A DNA stretch of 64,000 bases from Segatella copri (GCF_019249655.2 NZ_CP137557.1:2203001-2267000), one strand, 5' to 3'; counted from the first letter of the stretch, positions 27,133 through 37,326 are shown. Notes: generated from the letters alone by a model not told the origin. Made by a program: numbers and translations.

Positions 27133-27570
27133 TTATCCCCTGTTGATTCTTTCCACCAATTCGTCTGGTGTAAGTATCTCCATTTTGGAGAAACCAAACC
27201 ACTTTTTGCCTAAGTCCTTAATGGATGCACCTATGTGATATACATCATCGTCTATACAAAGGAAGCGATCTTCTATACGCTTGTCGGATTCTTGCAAGTG
27301 TTGCTGCATTTCCAATTGATGGTACTCCATTGTTGAAAGACGTTGGAAAGCTTCTGCATTTGTCACCATGAAACGTCTTATTGCAACAAATGCATCCATA
27401 ATACGTATGCTTATACGAATAACCGTTTCACTTCTGAGAACAGTAGAGAGCATTGCTACTCCCTGTTCTGTAAAAGCATATGAGCGAACTGTTGAGTGCT
27501 TCAAACTATTGAACTGGTCACAATTTGCGACCAGTTCTCCTTTATCTTGATGTTCTATATTATCTGCCAT
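27133..27570 (-). pseudogene. ORF6N-domain protein lacking its N-terminus
   Basis: The 145 aa product carries the second half of an ORF6N/KilA-N type domain (LVANCDQFNSLKHST, YAFTEQGVAMLSTVL, IRIMDAFVAIRRFM) and its usual coiled tail (MEYHQLEMQQHLQESDKRIE). The first 70-80 residues of the family (the ...RFPxDFMFQL portion) are missing; the Met start is preceded in frame by KVTICDLKNKD, which resembles a second version of the VTxCD motif. Probably a truncated prophage-type anti-repressor. Confidence 0.65.
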
Positions 27571-27728
27571 ATTTCTATCTTTATTTTTAAGATCACAAAT
27601 TGTGACCTTAAACGTGTTGTTACCTATTATTATTTACAAAGGTAGTGCTTTTAGCCTTTAAGCCACTATTGCACAACCCTTTTTTTGAAAAGAACGTAAA
27701 ATCAATAGTATTATTGCTGTGATTGTAT

Positions 27729-28496
27729 TTACTTCAACTCAAAGGTTGCCATAAGCAGCACCTTATTGCCATCTATGTTATCTTCGTAGAAGAAGCGATA
27801 GACGCCTGGCTTGTTTGGCAGAATATCGGGAAAAAGATGGGCCGTGATGGTGCCGCTTTGACCATCGCTTAAAACATGACCGATGGCCGTGAACGAGCAA
27901 TCGGTGGGCACAACAAACCAATTGCCATCCGCTCCTTGGGCTGTGATGCTATATGCTTCGCCATACACAAATTCCTCGCCACTATGGTTGGTAATCGTGA
28001 ATCTGATTTCCGTGGTGCCCAATGGATAGGAAGGCTTCTCCGCCTTGAGGGAGATGCCTTGGTAGGTGCTCACGCCTTCCCTGTTGTCGATGATAGGGTC
28101 CAACTTGCCCTCAAACCTGATGGCGGGCGAGTTGTAAATCTGCCTACGAAACTCCAGCTGCTTCTCCTTCGTGTTCCAACGGAGCGCAACATCAATTGAG
28201 TTGGATCCCATTCCAAATCCAACAACATTTCGCAAGGCCGGGGTCTTGTCTTCCGACAGGAACTTCCGCTCAAGTATCCGCATAATGGAGTTCAGTTCCC
28301 TATGCGAATATTTACGCGCCGAAGCCTTGCGATAGGTTCTCTTCTTGCTCTTGACAACTCTCTTTTTGCTAATGGTCGCTACCTTCTTTTGTTGAGCGGC
28401 AAATGACTGTTTGCAAGCAGCAAAAGCTGTTTGCATTGAAAGGAACATTGTCAATCCTAATATTATTGCATTGAGGAGTTTTGGCTTCAGTCTCAT
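27729..28496 (-). CDS. Secreted Ig-like-domain protein
   Basis: About 255 aa from the ATG at 28496. It has a signal peptide (LLNAIILGLTMFLSMQTAFA), a Lys/Arg-rich linker (KKRVVKSKKRTYRKASARKY), and a C-terminal bacterial Ig-like fold (EKPSYPLGTTEIRFTITNHS, GVYRFFYEDN) of the kind found in Bacteroidetes exported proteins. Single gene, with no clear operon partner. The linker may contact nucleic acid or polyanionic cell wall; no function is known. Confidence 0.65.
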   Translation of the reverse strand: MRLKPKLLNAIILGLTMFLSMQTAFAACKQSFAAQQKKVATISKKRVVKSKKRTYRKASARKYSHRELNSIMRILERKFLSEDKTPALRNVVGFGMGSNSIDVALRWNTKEKQLEFRRQIYNSPAIRFEGKLDPIIDNREGVSTYQGISLKAEKPSYPLGTTEIRFTITNHSGEEFVYGEAYSITAQGADGNWFVVPTDCSFTAIGHVLSDGQSGTITAHLFPDILPNKPGVYRFFYEDNIDGNKVLLMATFELK

Positions 28497-28652
28497 AGTT
28501 ATCAGCAATTAATAATTTAACATGTAGAGAGAAATGAACTCTTATAGTATATTTCTTTTCTTATGAGAAAAGTTCAATTTATTTTGCAAATATAATATTT
28601 TAGTTTATCCACAAAATGATGTTATGATATTATTTTGTCTCTCATAATCTCT

Positions 28653-28862
28653 TCAATCATTGCGTTCCTTTTTGTCCGTGATAAGTTCTTTCATATCTAC
28701 AGACAAGAACTGTGCAATTTCAAGAAGTGTGGTAAGGTTGGGTTGAGAACGGTTGCATACGTAAGCATTGACCGTACTGAAACTCCTTCCTAACTTCTTT
28801 GCAAGCCATGTTTGGCTTATCCCTTTGTCCTCTAAGACTGCTCTTATGCGATTTAACTTCAT
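28653..28862 (-). CDS. XRE-family regulator
   Basis: A 69 aa helix-turn-helix protein (ISQTWLAKKLGRSFSTVNAY, then LTTLLEIAQFLSVDMKELI), close in size and pattern to the R-M controller at 3087-3305. It stands alone, 333 bp from repeat copy B. It could be a leftover controller from a lost restriction or toxin system. Confidence 0.7.
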   Translation of the reverse strand: MKLNRIRAVLEDKGISQTWLAKKLGRSFSTVNAYVCNRSQPNLTTLLEIAQFLSVDMKELITDKKERND

Positions 28863-29195
28863 GTTTTTATCGTTTTTACGCTACAAAAATAATATTTTAT
28901 CGTGATAATCCATCCAAATCCCTTGAAAATCTGCTGTATTCCGTCGTAATTTAGACAAAATAGAAATATAATCTGCAAAAATGGAACTAAGCAATTGATT
29001 TCCCAATATGGCAAGATACATATATGCGTTTATGAATATGTTCTTTTTGCCATACTCTTAAAATGACGTTACATGAAAATTACTGTTGGTAACTACTCTT
29101 TTACCTTTGCAAAGACTAATCTTAATATTTTGTAAAATCACAGCATAAAATGTTGTTTTTCAGAAATTAGATTTAACTTTGCACTCGAAATCAAA
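28863..29195. other. Intergenic, promoter-like elements only
   Basis: No gene seen. TACCTTTG (about 29110) and TAACTTTG (29174-29181) match the Bacteroidetes -7 pattern on the plus strand. TTAACTTTGC at 29173-29182 sits at the same distance from repeat copy B as GTATCTTTGC does from copy A. Confidence 0.45.
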
Positions 29196-29298
29196 GCGTT
29201 CTTTGTATATTGCAAAGTTGTGAAAGAAAAAGAATATAGCTCGTTTCTAAATCGTTAGCAGTTACATTCTTCAAAGCACTTAACTCGTTGATATTCAA

Positions 29299-30273
29299 TT
29301 AATAAAAGATTTTGCTGTGACTCAAGCAATGGAATGAAAATGGCTTGGTGATTCCTGCCTTCTTCAACCATGCTTTAAGGGGATGGTTAATCATGCTGCG
29401 CTTCAATCCCTTGAACACGATACCCGTGCTTGGTTCACCACATAGTTCGTATGCCTCGTTGCTGATAGGCAAGGTTGCCTCGGTCTGAGTCTTCTGGGTA
29501 CGAATACGCAAGCAATATCCTTGGTCGGGAGCTATCTCGAAGTCTTCCCAACGCAATTTTAAGATGTCGCTGATTCGCAATCCTGTGAGGCAAGCAAAGA
29601 GGGAGGCTGACTTCAGTACAGGTATATCGCAAGGAGTAGCTGCCAACTGCTTTACTTCATCGAGGGTAAGAAACTCCTTCTTTACATCTTGTGGCTCAAT
29701 CTTGTCCAGATAGTCATTGATGTTCTCACGCAGCCACTTGTCACGATAGGCGATTTTTAAGAGACCACGGAAAGTAGAGTAGTAACCTGCTGCAGAGTTG
29801 AGAGATACCTTTTGTTTTGTTCGATTCAACTGATTTGCATTCAGAAGATACTCTCTGAACTTTTTGCAAAGTTCCACTGTCACATCCCCAAATGTACAAT
29901 GACCTTGAACAAATTTGAAGAAATGCTTGTAGACACATGTCCACTTGTCATCTTTCTTATGTGTCATCTTCTCAAAGTATGCTAAAAAATCAGCTTTCTG
30001 TCGTGTTTTGTCCAAAAAACCAAATTCTTCATTGATGAGTGATTGGGTTCTGATACAACGGATGGCCTCTGCTTTGTTGAGCATATCTGTATTAAACTCA
30101 CGTTCCATCTCATTCTTTGGATGAGCATAGATATAGATACCTAAATATTCCCTGCGACTCATTTGCATAGTCTCAGGGTTGCGTACTGGTGGATAGAAAT
30201 CCAAATAAAGAGAAATACGGTCGTTTTTAATCGCTCTTTGGCGAAGAGAAACTCTTGTACATGTATTTACCAT
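29299..30273 (-). pseudogene. Truncated tyrosine recombinase, copy B
   Basis: 324 aa, differing from copy A by a handful of substitutions. It is truncated at the same box II position (HCLSH followed by six codons) and likewise lacks the His/Tyr end. The stop is TAA here and TGA in copy A, so the stop is kept although the codon changed, suggesting the short form is the established state of the gene. Confidence 0.8.
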
Positions 30274-30397
30274 AATGTTTACTTTTTATAATGTGATACT
30301 TATGTTTCATATATGATCCCGTATTAAGAGATCTTTGAAATCGATTGCAAAATAATAGAGTTATGTAATGGGGTACAACTTAACCTTTTGATAACCG

Positions 30398-31330
30398 CTA
30401 AATAACCTTAGGCTTGCCGATAGCTTTCTCTAAATCTCGGTTGGAAATCTTGATATACTTGCCAATCTTCACCTTTTCAATAGCGTATTTCTTGATACGC
30501 TTATAAATCTGGTCCTGGCTTAAACCATACAACTTCATGGCCTCCGGTATTGTATAATAAAGTTGGTCTTCTACGGATTCACCTTTTGCCAATTGTACAT
30601 GACGCTTGGAATACAGAACATTGTTACCTTCCATTTTTCTTGGAATAGCATTGTGACTAACGAAACTATATACGGCTGTTTTCGTCATACAATATTTCTG
30701 TTGAATGTCCATAACAGTCATCCATTCACTGATGGTTGGATCTGGAGACAGGTGTGCAAAATAATCATCCACCTCTTTCTTGTTCCAATATACTCTTCCT
30801 TGTATGGATATTCTTGAAATCTTGACTTTCTTGACTATCTCATAGATGGCGGTCTCATAAGTGTTGTGGACTTCTGCAATTTCCTTAGCAGAGTAATATT
30901 CTGGAACAGGTAGCTCTCGGTTTGCATGAACTGCTTCTTTTGAAGCACTTTTTCTTGTGGTGTATGGCAAACTATCAACAAGATAATCTATATCTCGCTT
31001 TCTGATTAAAGATAAACGAGAAGTAATCTTGGATGCTCGCAACTTACCACTATACACCATATTATATATGGTCTGTCTGCTTAGCCCCAAAAGTATAGCG
31101 ACCTCTTGAATAGTGAGGTATTCTTTCACGAGGATTTCAGACATGGATTTCTCGGAAGCTTTTCGGTGGCTCATTGTCTCAGCCATCTTTACTTTCTCCT
31201 CACGTCTTGCTGCCTTATAGGCATAACTGTTGCATTGCTTGGAGCAATAACGAGTTGTGGATTTTGATGCATAGAAGCTCTTCCCACAATACTCGCAAAT
31301 TTTTAGAATTCTTTCTTTGCTTGCTGTCAT
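30398..31330 (-). CDS. Zinc-finger protein with four tandem excisionase-type HTH domains, copy B
   Basis: 310 aa, with only a few residue differences from the copy at 1471-2403 (for example Lys to Asn in the last HTH). All four HTH segments and the N-terminal Cys cluster are kept, so both copies appear functional. Located 124 bp upstream of the integrase fragment. Confidence 0.75.
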   Translation of the reverse strand: MTASKERILKICEYCGKSFYASKSTTRYCSKQCNSYAYKAARREEKVKMAETMSHRKASEKSMSEILVKEYLTIQEVAILLGLSRQTIYNMVYSGKLRASKITSRLSLIRKRDIDYLVDSLPYTTRKSASKEAVHANRELPVPEYYSAKEIAEVHNTYETAIYEIVKKVKISRISIQGRVYWNKKEVDDYFAHLSPDPTISEWMTVMDIQQKYCMTKTAVYSFVSHNAIPRKMEGNNVLYSKRHVQLAKGESVEDQLYYTIPEAMKLYGLSQDQIYKRIKKYAIEKVKIGKYIKISNRDLEKAIGKPKVI

Positions 31331-31657
31331 TTGTACGCTTTTTATACTTTTATACTTAATTTATTGTAGAAAAAGTCGTCTGTCATTACTCCGTTTATTT
31401 TCAATAGTCTTATATCATCGTCCATCATTGTCCAAAACTCTCGGCAATCTTGCACTCATTTGCCAAAAAAGGAGTCTCATATTATTACTTTTGAAAAGTG
31501 GAGGTACAAGAGCGGTACAAAAAGATGCTAAAAAAGCCTTACCATTGATTATAACCAATAGTAAGGCTAAAAAGAAAGGTGCTCATTTTGAGCACCTTAA
31601 CTATCATTTGTTGTCGATATTAATCGTTGTTTATCACGACTTACTTTCCGATGCACC

Positions 31658-32113
31658 ATACGTAACCAACTGAATGTCAGTTATTTAACATAGGTTTGAG
31701 CCATATGAAAGCCTGGCTAAAATGTAAGGATTTTTATCTCCTTAATTATCTGATATTCAGTGCTTTTTAGTCCTACTTTCCTACTTTTTTCAAGTATCTT
31801 TTTAAGCCCTTTTCTACGCCTTTCACTTTCCCACGCAAATAATGAATGTCATTGATTCTCAATCGGTTAAAAGTTAACGCGCTATTTGTGAGCCGCTTTC
31901 CTTCTAAATGAAAAGAATGTTGATTATCAGCTACTTACGATTTTCGTATTTTCACTTGGTTTCACTTGATTTCATTCATTTTGTATATCATATATCTTTA
32001 CAAACACCCATTTTTAGGGGTTGAAGATTTAACATATTTAACCTTTGTAAACACTCAAAATCTGCATTTTCGTGCTAAAACGTGGTTTTTTATCATTTTT
32101 GAGAGGTCGGCTT
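31658..32113. other. Intergenic, A/T-rich
   Basis: No gene found on either strand. It contains homopyrimidine-rich runs and short repeats of TTTCACTTG (about 31950-31975). Copy B similarity has ended. Confidence 0.4.
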
Positions 32114-32302
32114 TTATCTGAATAAATCTGCCATCGTCAGCTGGCATTGGATGTCATCAGAATAGCCGCCCGGCGCAAGTCCATAGGAGGTAATCATCGT
32201 GATGAGTACCGTTTTCTCGGTGCCTGTTTCCCTGATGAAGGTCTCCCTTCGGTTGCGGATGCGGTTGTCCTCTTCTTCTGTAATAACGTAAGGGGCGCTG
32301 GA
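32114..32302 (-). pseudogene. C-terminal remnant of an archaeal-type AAA ATPase (DUF234-like)
   Basis: Read leftward from 32302 an uninterrupted frame encodes SAPYVITEEEDNRIRNRRET, then TGTEKTVLITMITSYGLAPG and ends in LTMADLFR with TAA at 32114. This matches the C-terminus of the AAA_14/DUF234 ATPases frequent in Bacteroidetes. The rest of the gene is absent and a stop precedes the fragment. It shows an earlier gene was replaced by the AbiL-like pair. Confidence 0.65.
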
Positions 32303-32349
32303 TTATTGCATCGTCTTGGAATGTATCTCACGACTTATCTGTACGGTCA

Positions 32350-33003
32350 TTATCTGTCCATGATGCTTTTTGCGAGTAAATATACTCTGGTTCCAGTAGT
32401 CTGTGGCCATCTGTCTTTTGGGTTTATATCCAGCTTTTCTGCTCTACATATAGCCTCTTCGACATGTGGAAGTAAGATGGATGGATCATAGTCTGATTCC
32501 TGATAATGTCCCATCAGTTTTCGAAGATGATATTTCGTCCATGTACCATGAGTTGACAAGCGAGGATTTTCAAAGAGGTTTTTCTTGTCCTCTTCCGAAT
32601 AATCTTCGATGTCTTCAATGTGCAATATCAACCAAAGTTCGAAACATGGATTGCTCATGCAAAATCTGAGATTGCTGTTTTGCTGACATAGCTGTGCAAT
32701 GTCGGCAAGCATCTTTTCCTTCCAGTCGTCACGATCGATAACAATCCACAGTTGGTCATCGTCCAAAATGTTGTATTCATCCATGAAATCCTTAATCTGG
32801 CGATGGACATTGGCAGGATTAGAATTGTCATCTTCTCGGTTTAGAACAACCAGCTGTACATTAGTTGCACATAGTTCCTGGCGCATAGCCTCGAAGTAAA
32901 TGTTTTCGGTTGCTCTTCCTTCGGCAGCTATGACGATGAGTCGAGAAGATTTAACTCCTTCTATTCGTTGAAAGTCTTTTCTTTGTCTCATAGCTGTTAC
33001 CAT
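32350..33003 (-). CDS. RloB-family Toprim-like effector (AbiLii type)
   Basis: A 217 aa RloB-domain protein. The fold signature is IVIAAEGRATENIYFEAM (Glu motif, about residues 23-40) and WIVIDRDDW (Asp motif, about 85-93), as in Toprim nucleases; CFELWLILHIE follows. It overlaps the ATPase gene by 7 bp. RloB with an AAA_15-type ATPase forms the AbiL abortive-infection pair, in which the ATPase is thought to sense infection and release a nuclease. Function is by family. Confidence 0.85.
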   Translation of the reverse strand: MVTAMRQRKDFQRIEGVKSSRLIVIAAEGRATENIYFEAMRQELCATNVQLVVLNREDDNSNPANVHRQIKDFMDEYNILDDDQLWIVIDRDDWKEKMLADIAQLCQQNSNLRFCMSNPCFELWLILHIEDIEDYSEEDKKNLFENPRLSTHGTWTKYHLRKLMGHYQESDYDPSILLPHVEEAICRAEKLDINPKDRWPQTTGTRVYLLAKSIMDR

Positions 33004-34322
33004 TTTAATTGACTTATAGGCGCAAAGAACGGAATGGCTCCATAGCGTCCTAATAGATAACCCTTGCGAACATCTTCACGAGGTTTGAATTCAGCCAAGG
33101 ATGTGAGATGAGACGCTCCGTCCTTTCCCTTCTCGACAAACCATACTTCGTCAGCTCTGATAAGGTCGAGGTTGAGCAGGTTGCATTCATGAGTGGAGAA
33201 GATGAGCTGAGTGTCTCTTCCAGACTCCAGTCCTGAAAAATAGCACTCTAAAATTTTCTGCGAGAGTATCGGGTGCATACTGCGGTCAATCTCGTCGATG
33301 AGATAATCAACTTCATTTTGCTTCAAATCGATGAGCATTGGGATGAAGTCAAGCAACCGGATGCTGCCATCAGATTCTTCGCTCAGATCAAATACAACCT
33401 CTGTGCCGGAAGTAAGATTCCGGTGGACAGCCTTCTGCTTGTAAATCTCATATCCTCCGTTGGTATTTACCTCGAATAGAAGCATTTCGCCTCCAACTGT
33501 GGCAGCCATGCTGTACGCCTTGCCGTTCTTGGCCTTACTGAGTATGTTGTCAAGCAAATCGGAAGACAAGTTCACATCTTCCTTCTTGATTTTATACAGG
33601 CGCACGTCTGAAATGCCCGTGTTGAAATAGGCAAGAAGTGAGCGTGTCGTTTCCTGCAGTTCTTCATTGTTTTCAGTAAGGAAAGAAATTCCCTGAAGTC
33701 GTGTGCTTGGGAAGATGATCTTCAAGCCGTCAGCAAACCAGTTCTTGGCCATGCGTATGGTTTCAAGTCCCTTGCCGTTTCTGCGCACATACTCTGACAG
33801 GAAGCTGGAATCAGAAGGAGTACTGTGGGCGATGAACTTCAGGAGCATGAATGTTTCTTCGTTTCCATCCACCTTGCCAAACGTGAACTCGTTGCTGGCA
33901 GCTGTAATCTTTCTGGTGAAAACTTCCTTGTCGGTACGGCTGTTGATTTCAAACAGCCATTCCTCCTTGATGCCTCCGATGGTGAACTCCATGCCATAGG
34001 CAAAGCACTTACCCTTGGTCTTGAACTCGATTTCTACCTTGGAGTTTTTCTCTTCGGTATCAGCAAGCTTGAAAGGTTCAACCTTGCTTTGCGGAAAGCT
34101 TCCATTGGCTATCTGCTGGAGCAGGGCAATGGCCTTGATGACGTTGCTTTTTCCTGAAGCATTAGCACCATACACGATACCAGCCTTCAGCACAGAAATA
34201 TCATCACGCTTCTCTGCACGGGAAACATGAGACGGATGTGCGTTACTCTTACCTGCCACAAAGCTGATTTGAGTCTCATCCTTGATGGAATATATATTTT
34301 CAAATGTAGCTCTAAGTATCAT
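32997..34322 (-). CDS. RloA-like AAA ATPase (AbiLi type)
   Basis: A 441 aa ABC/SMC-like ATPase: ILRATFENIYSIKDETQISF at the N-terminus, Walker A YGANASGKSN near residues 52-61, a signature/Walker B region YLIDEIDRSMHPIL near 345 and QLIFSTHECNLL. It is the upstream gene of the pair. Homologous in plan to 45990-47270 but only distantly similar in sequence. Predicted to act with RloB in anti-phage defence. Confidence 0.85.
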   Translation of the reverse strand: MILRATFENIYSIKDETQISFVAGKSNAHPSHVSRAEKRDDISVLKAGIVYGANASGKSNVIKAIALLQQIANGSFPQSKVEPFKLADTEEKNSKVEIEFKTKGKCFAYGMEFTIGGIKEEWLFEINSRTDKEVFTRKITAASNEFTFGKVDGNEETFMLLKFIAHSTPSDSSFLSEYVRRNGKGLETIRMAKNWFADGLKIIFPSTRLQGISFLTENNEELQETTRSLLAYFNTGISDVRLYKIKKEDVNLSSDLLDNILSKAKNGKAYSMAATVGGEMLLFEVNTNGGYEIYKQKAVHRNLTSGTEVVFDLSEESDGSIRLLDFIPMLIDLKQNEVDYLIDEIDRSMHPILSQKILECYFSGLESGRDTQLIFSTHECNLLNLDLIRADEVWFVEKGKDGASHLTSLAEFKPREDVRKGYLLGRYGAIPFFAPISQLKW

Positions 34323-34870
34323 AACAATGTCATTTTCTTATTAATACTGATGCAAAGATAAGCTTTTTCTTCGAAAAATGTATAGTTTAATGTCGAATAC
34401 TTGCAAAAATACCGTATAATTAACACAAATTAGCTGATTTAAGACCTTTTGTTTGTCAAAAGCTGTCACTATTTATGGAAGTTACTGGTTGTATAAAAAT
34501 ACATTTATCCTGCAAAAACCTCCAAAATGTATCGATAAGACGTGGAAATCTATTGAAAAACGATAGATTTCCACGACTTATCGGCATGTTTTTGCGATTT
34601 TTATCCTAATATGGATGAGTTTTCCTCTCCATTTCGAATAACAATTCTTGCATTTCAGCAAGGAAAAATAGATTCTCCCAAAATCCTTGACTATATGTTA
34701 TAAACAAGTTTATTTCGGCATATATACATCAATACTGCGTTAAATTAATATTTAATCGTCTGTAAATCAATAACTTATATTAAGAAATGCTTATGAAAAC
34801 TTAACTATAGAAAGTTGGTCAAGTCGCTGATTTTCAGTAACTTTGCAAATCACGACAAACGCAAAATTAT
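34323..34870. other. Intergenic with long inverted repeat
   Basis: A 21-bp stem (34533-34553 with 34563-34583, one mismatch; arms begin CGATAAGACGTGG and end CACGACTTATCG) is extended outward by GCAAAAAC/GTTTTTGC. I see no gene. It may be a bidirectional terminator, a MITE-like element, or the left boundary of the IS4 insertion region. Confidence 0.6.
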
Positions 34871-36094
34871 ATGAATACAGGACTTGACCAATATATGGAT
34901 ATCTTTAAAGATGCAGTTGAAGATTCGGCTGCAAAGTTAACAAAAAGTTTCGAGAAAATACTCATCGAGGTGATAATTTTGTTCATGGTAATACCAAGAA
35001 AGATAAATTTCACCCAAATGGGGAGGTATGGCTCGCATGTTGAGCAAACCTATCGCAACGCATTCGGCTTAAAAAAGTCGAAAAGCATTGACTGGCTCAA
35101 ACTTAATGTCTCACTTGCCAAGCGCTTCTTTGGTAAACAGGGAAGATGGGCTATTGCCATTGATCCCAGCTACATCAGCAAAGCTGGCAAGAAGACTCCA
35201 CATATCGGTCGTTTTTGGTCGGGATGTGCACAGTCTGTTAAACATGGTCTCGAAATCATGGGTATTGGCCTCATTGATATTGATGCCAAAGACTGCATGA
35301 TGTTAAAAGCACACCAGTCGCTAAGTAATAAAGAACTGAGTCTTAGAAACAAGACTATGGTAGATTTCTATATCAGCGTCATTAAGCGTTACCGCAAGGA
35401 ACTTCTTAAACTCTCAACCCTCATAGTTGCAGATGCTTACTTCTCTACAAGTACATTTGTTAATGGGATAAAGAAAGAAGGGTTCTCTTTGATAAGCCGC
35501 TTTCGTGACAATGCTTGTCTCTTTTATGTCTATGCTGGTCCACGTACTGGAAAACGTGGTCGCCCCAAGACCAAGGATGGCAAGATTGATATGAAGAATC
35601 TTGACCTCACTCGAATGGAGAAGATGGAGATGAAAGATATAGAAGGAACAGCTTATACTTTGATAGCCTATTCCAAGGCACTCAGGTGTAAAGTTAGACT
35701 TGTCATCTGGCAGATGCCGAATGGCAAGAAGAAACTATTCTTCTCTACAGACACCTCACTTTCGGGTGAAGAAGTACTTCTTTATTATAGAACCAGGTTC
35801 CAGATCGAATTTTGCTTTCGTGACGCCAAAGGCTATACTGGTCTTATGGACTGCCAGGCTCGCGATAAGTGGAAACTCGATTTTGCTTTCAATGCTTCGT
35901 TCACATCACTAAATGTTGCCAAGGTAACTATGAAGGAGATGGGAATGGAATATTCTATGTCTTCATTCAAGTCACTGATGACCAATATTTATCTGGTGAA
36001 ACGAATTTTTAAAGCAAGCGGGTACACCCCGAACCGAACTTTAATTAGCAAGATTTTCAAAGATCTCTCGTGCTTACAGCGTATAGCTGCTTAG
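34871..36094 (+). mobile_element. IS4-family transposase gene
   Basis: A 407 aa DDE transposase. Acidic residues fall in AIDPSYISKAG and IVADAYFSTST; the IS4 signature Y-(2)-R-(3)-E-(6)-K is present as YYRTRFQIEFCFRDAK. Intact frame with a TAnnTTTG-like promoter (TAACTTTG, about 34841). I could not define the terminal inverted repeats confidently: ATCAATA near 34770 and its complement near 36122 are the best candidates, so only the gene is delimited. Confidence 0.85.
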
Positions 36095-36903
36095 CACATT
36101 ATTGAATTATTAACGAACTATTGATACATATATGGTTTTCTTAAACTTGTAAACTTCCTGGTTTGAGTGGTTGTAAGAGGGTAGAGGTTTACTATTTGAG
36201 TTTGAAAGAACATGTATATATACATGGGTAAACTTAAACCTTAAACTTGTATGCTGTATGCGCCGTAAGCTTTGCCTTGGCAGCTGCTCTTTAGCTGGTT
36301 CAGGGCTTTGCCTTCTTCTCCTTACTGAAATTCCGTTTCCCTTTTAGTTTTACAATAGCTTCATGTCACAAAAGAATGGCGTTTTTGTGACAAAATCATT
36401 AGTTTGCCACTTGCCTCAGGCATCATGCTTCTCTGCTCAGCTTCCCTCTACATGCAGATGCTTACCCTTGGCAGTCAGAGGTCTGATCGTTCTTTTCTTT
36501 GCTTAGCCATATTCATGATGAAGTTTGAGTTTTCCTGCTAGTCTCTTGAAACTTATAAGCCGTATTGCGCAACCAGTTTGATTGAACAACATCGAGGAGG
36601 ATGCAGCTTTCTTTTACCCAACCAACTGCAGATATTTTCTACTTATCCTTTTCATTCATATTTTTGGACGAAGCATCCACACTTACTTTTTCCGCTGCAA
36701 AGTTAGTGCAAGCCACATTTCTGCAAGTACCAGGTGCCTTATTCTCAGAATTTTTTCAAAAACTTTTCCGTCTGCTGCTCATCCAAAAAACTTTTCCTGC
36801 CCAAGGGTGAAATAATTCGATAATTCCTTGCTTCCTATGTTTTCCTTGCCAACTCTGATAGCATCGTAAAAAATAAATGTTTCACTTCTAAAAATATTGA
36901 ATT
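36095..36903. other. Long intergenic region before ssb
   Basis: I find no convincing gene in 800 bp. There is one clear hairpin, TGTCACAAAA (36364-36373) with TTTTGTGACA (36383-36392), and otherwise pyrimidine-rich sequence. Short frames at 36582-36815 are in low-complexity sequence and overlap each other. A structured RNA or leader is possible. Confidence 0.4.
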
Positions 36904-37281
36904 ATGAAAAAGATGGAAAATTCTTTCGCAGTAACTGGTTTCGTAGGTAAGGATGCAAGCATCCATCAGTTTACAACAGCAAGCGTAGCTCGCTTCTCAC
37001 TGGCCATCAGCCGCAATGAGAAGAATGGCGATGAAAACTCTCGCACTTCTGCCTTCATGAATGTAGAGGCTTGGCGCAAGAACGAGAATACCTCTTCATT
37101 CGACCGCCTGGTCAAGGGAGCACTCCTCACTGTAGAGGGCTACTTCAAGCCTGAGGAATGGCAGGATGCCGAGGGAGTCAAGCACAACCGAGTGATTCTC
37201 GTAGCCACCAAGTTCTACGAAGCTGTTGAGAAGGAGAATGCTCCTGATTCTCAGCAGGGCAAGACCCAGAAGGATAAGTAA
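36904..37281 (+). CDS. ssb: Single-stranded DNA-binding protein
   Basis: A 125 aa SSB of the short element-borne kind: OB-fold start SFAVTGFVGKDASIHQF, VARFSLAISRNEKNG, FMNVEAWRKNE and a middle strand RLVKGALLTVEGYFKPEEW. The acidic SSB C-terminal tip is absent (ends TQKDK). It probably coats transferred or replicating strands of the element. A UUCG-loop terminator follows. Confidence 0.9.
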   Translation: MKKMENSFAVTGFVGKDASIHQFTTASVARFSLAISRNEKNGDENSRTSAFMNVEAWRKNENTSSFDRLVKGALLTVEGYFKPEEWQDAEGVKHNRVILVATKFYEAVEKENAPDSQQGKTQKDK

Positions 37282-37302
37282 ATCCTTCTCTCCAGATAAA
37301 AG

Positions 37303-37326
37303 AGCGGCCTTCGGGTCGCTTTTTTT
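37303..37326 (+). terminator. UUCG-tetraloop terminator of ssb
   Basis: AGCGGCC, TTCG loop, GGTCGCT, then six T. It starts 22 bp past the ssb stop codon and is a textbook intrinsic terminator. Confidence 0.85.

Larger units (their letters stand above)
29196..31657. repeat. Direct repeat copy B (integrase fragment + multi-HTH protein)
   Basis: Second copy of the unit at 269-2730, offset by exactly 28,927 bp. Differences are scattered point changes, several of them silent. To its right lies the AbiL-like pair, whereas copy A is followed by the R-M island. Confidence 0.9.

Noticed and set aside
32147..32491. Rightward 114-codon frame
   Set aside because: It is antisense to the ATPase remnant and the 3' end of RloB, both of which match known families.
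36582..36815. Two overlapping short frames before ssb
   Set aside because: They overlap each other in different frames in pyrimidine-rich DNA, with no domain or promoter; treated as non-coding.
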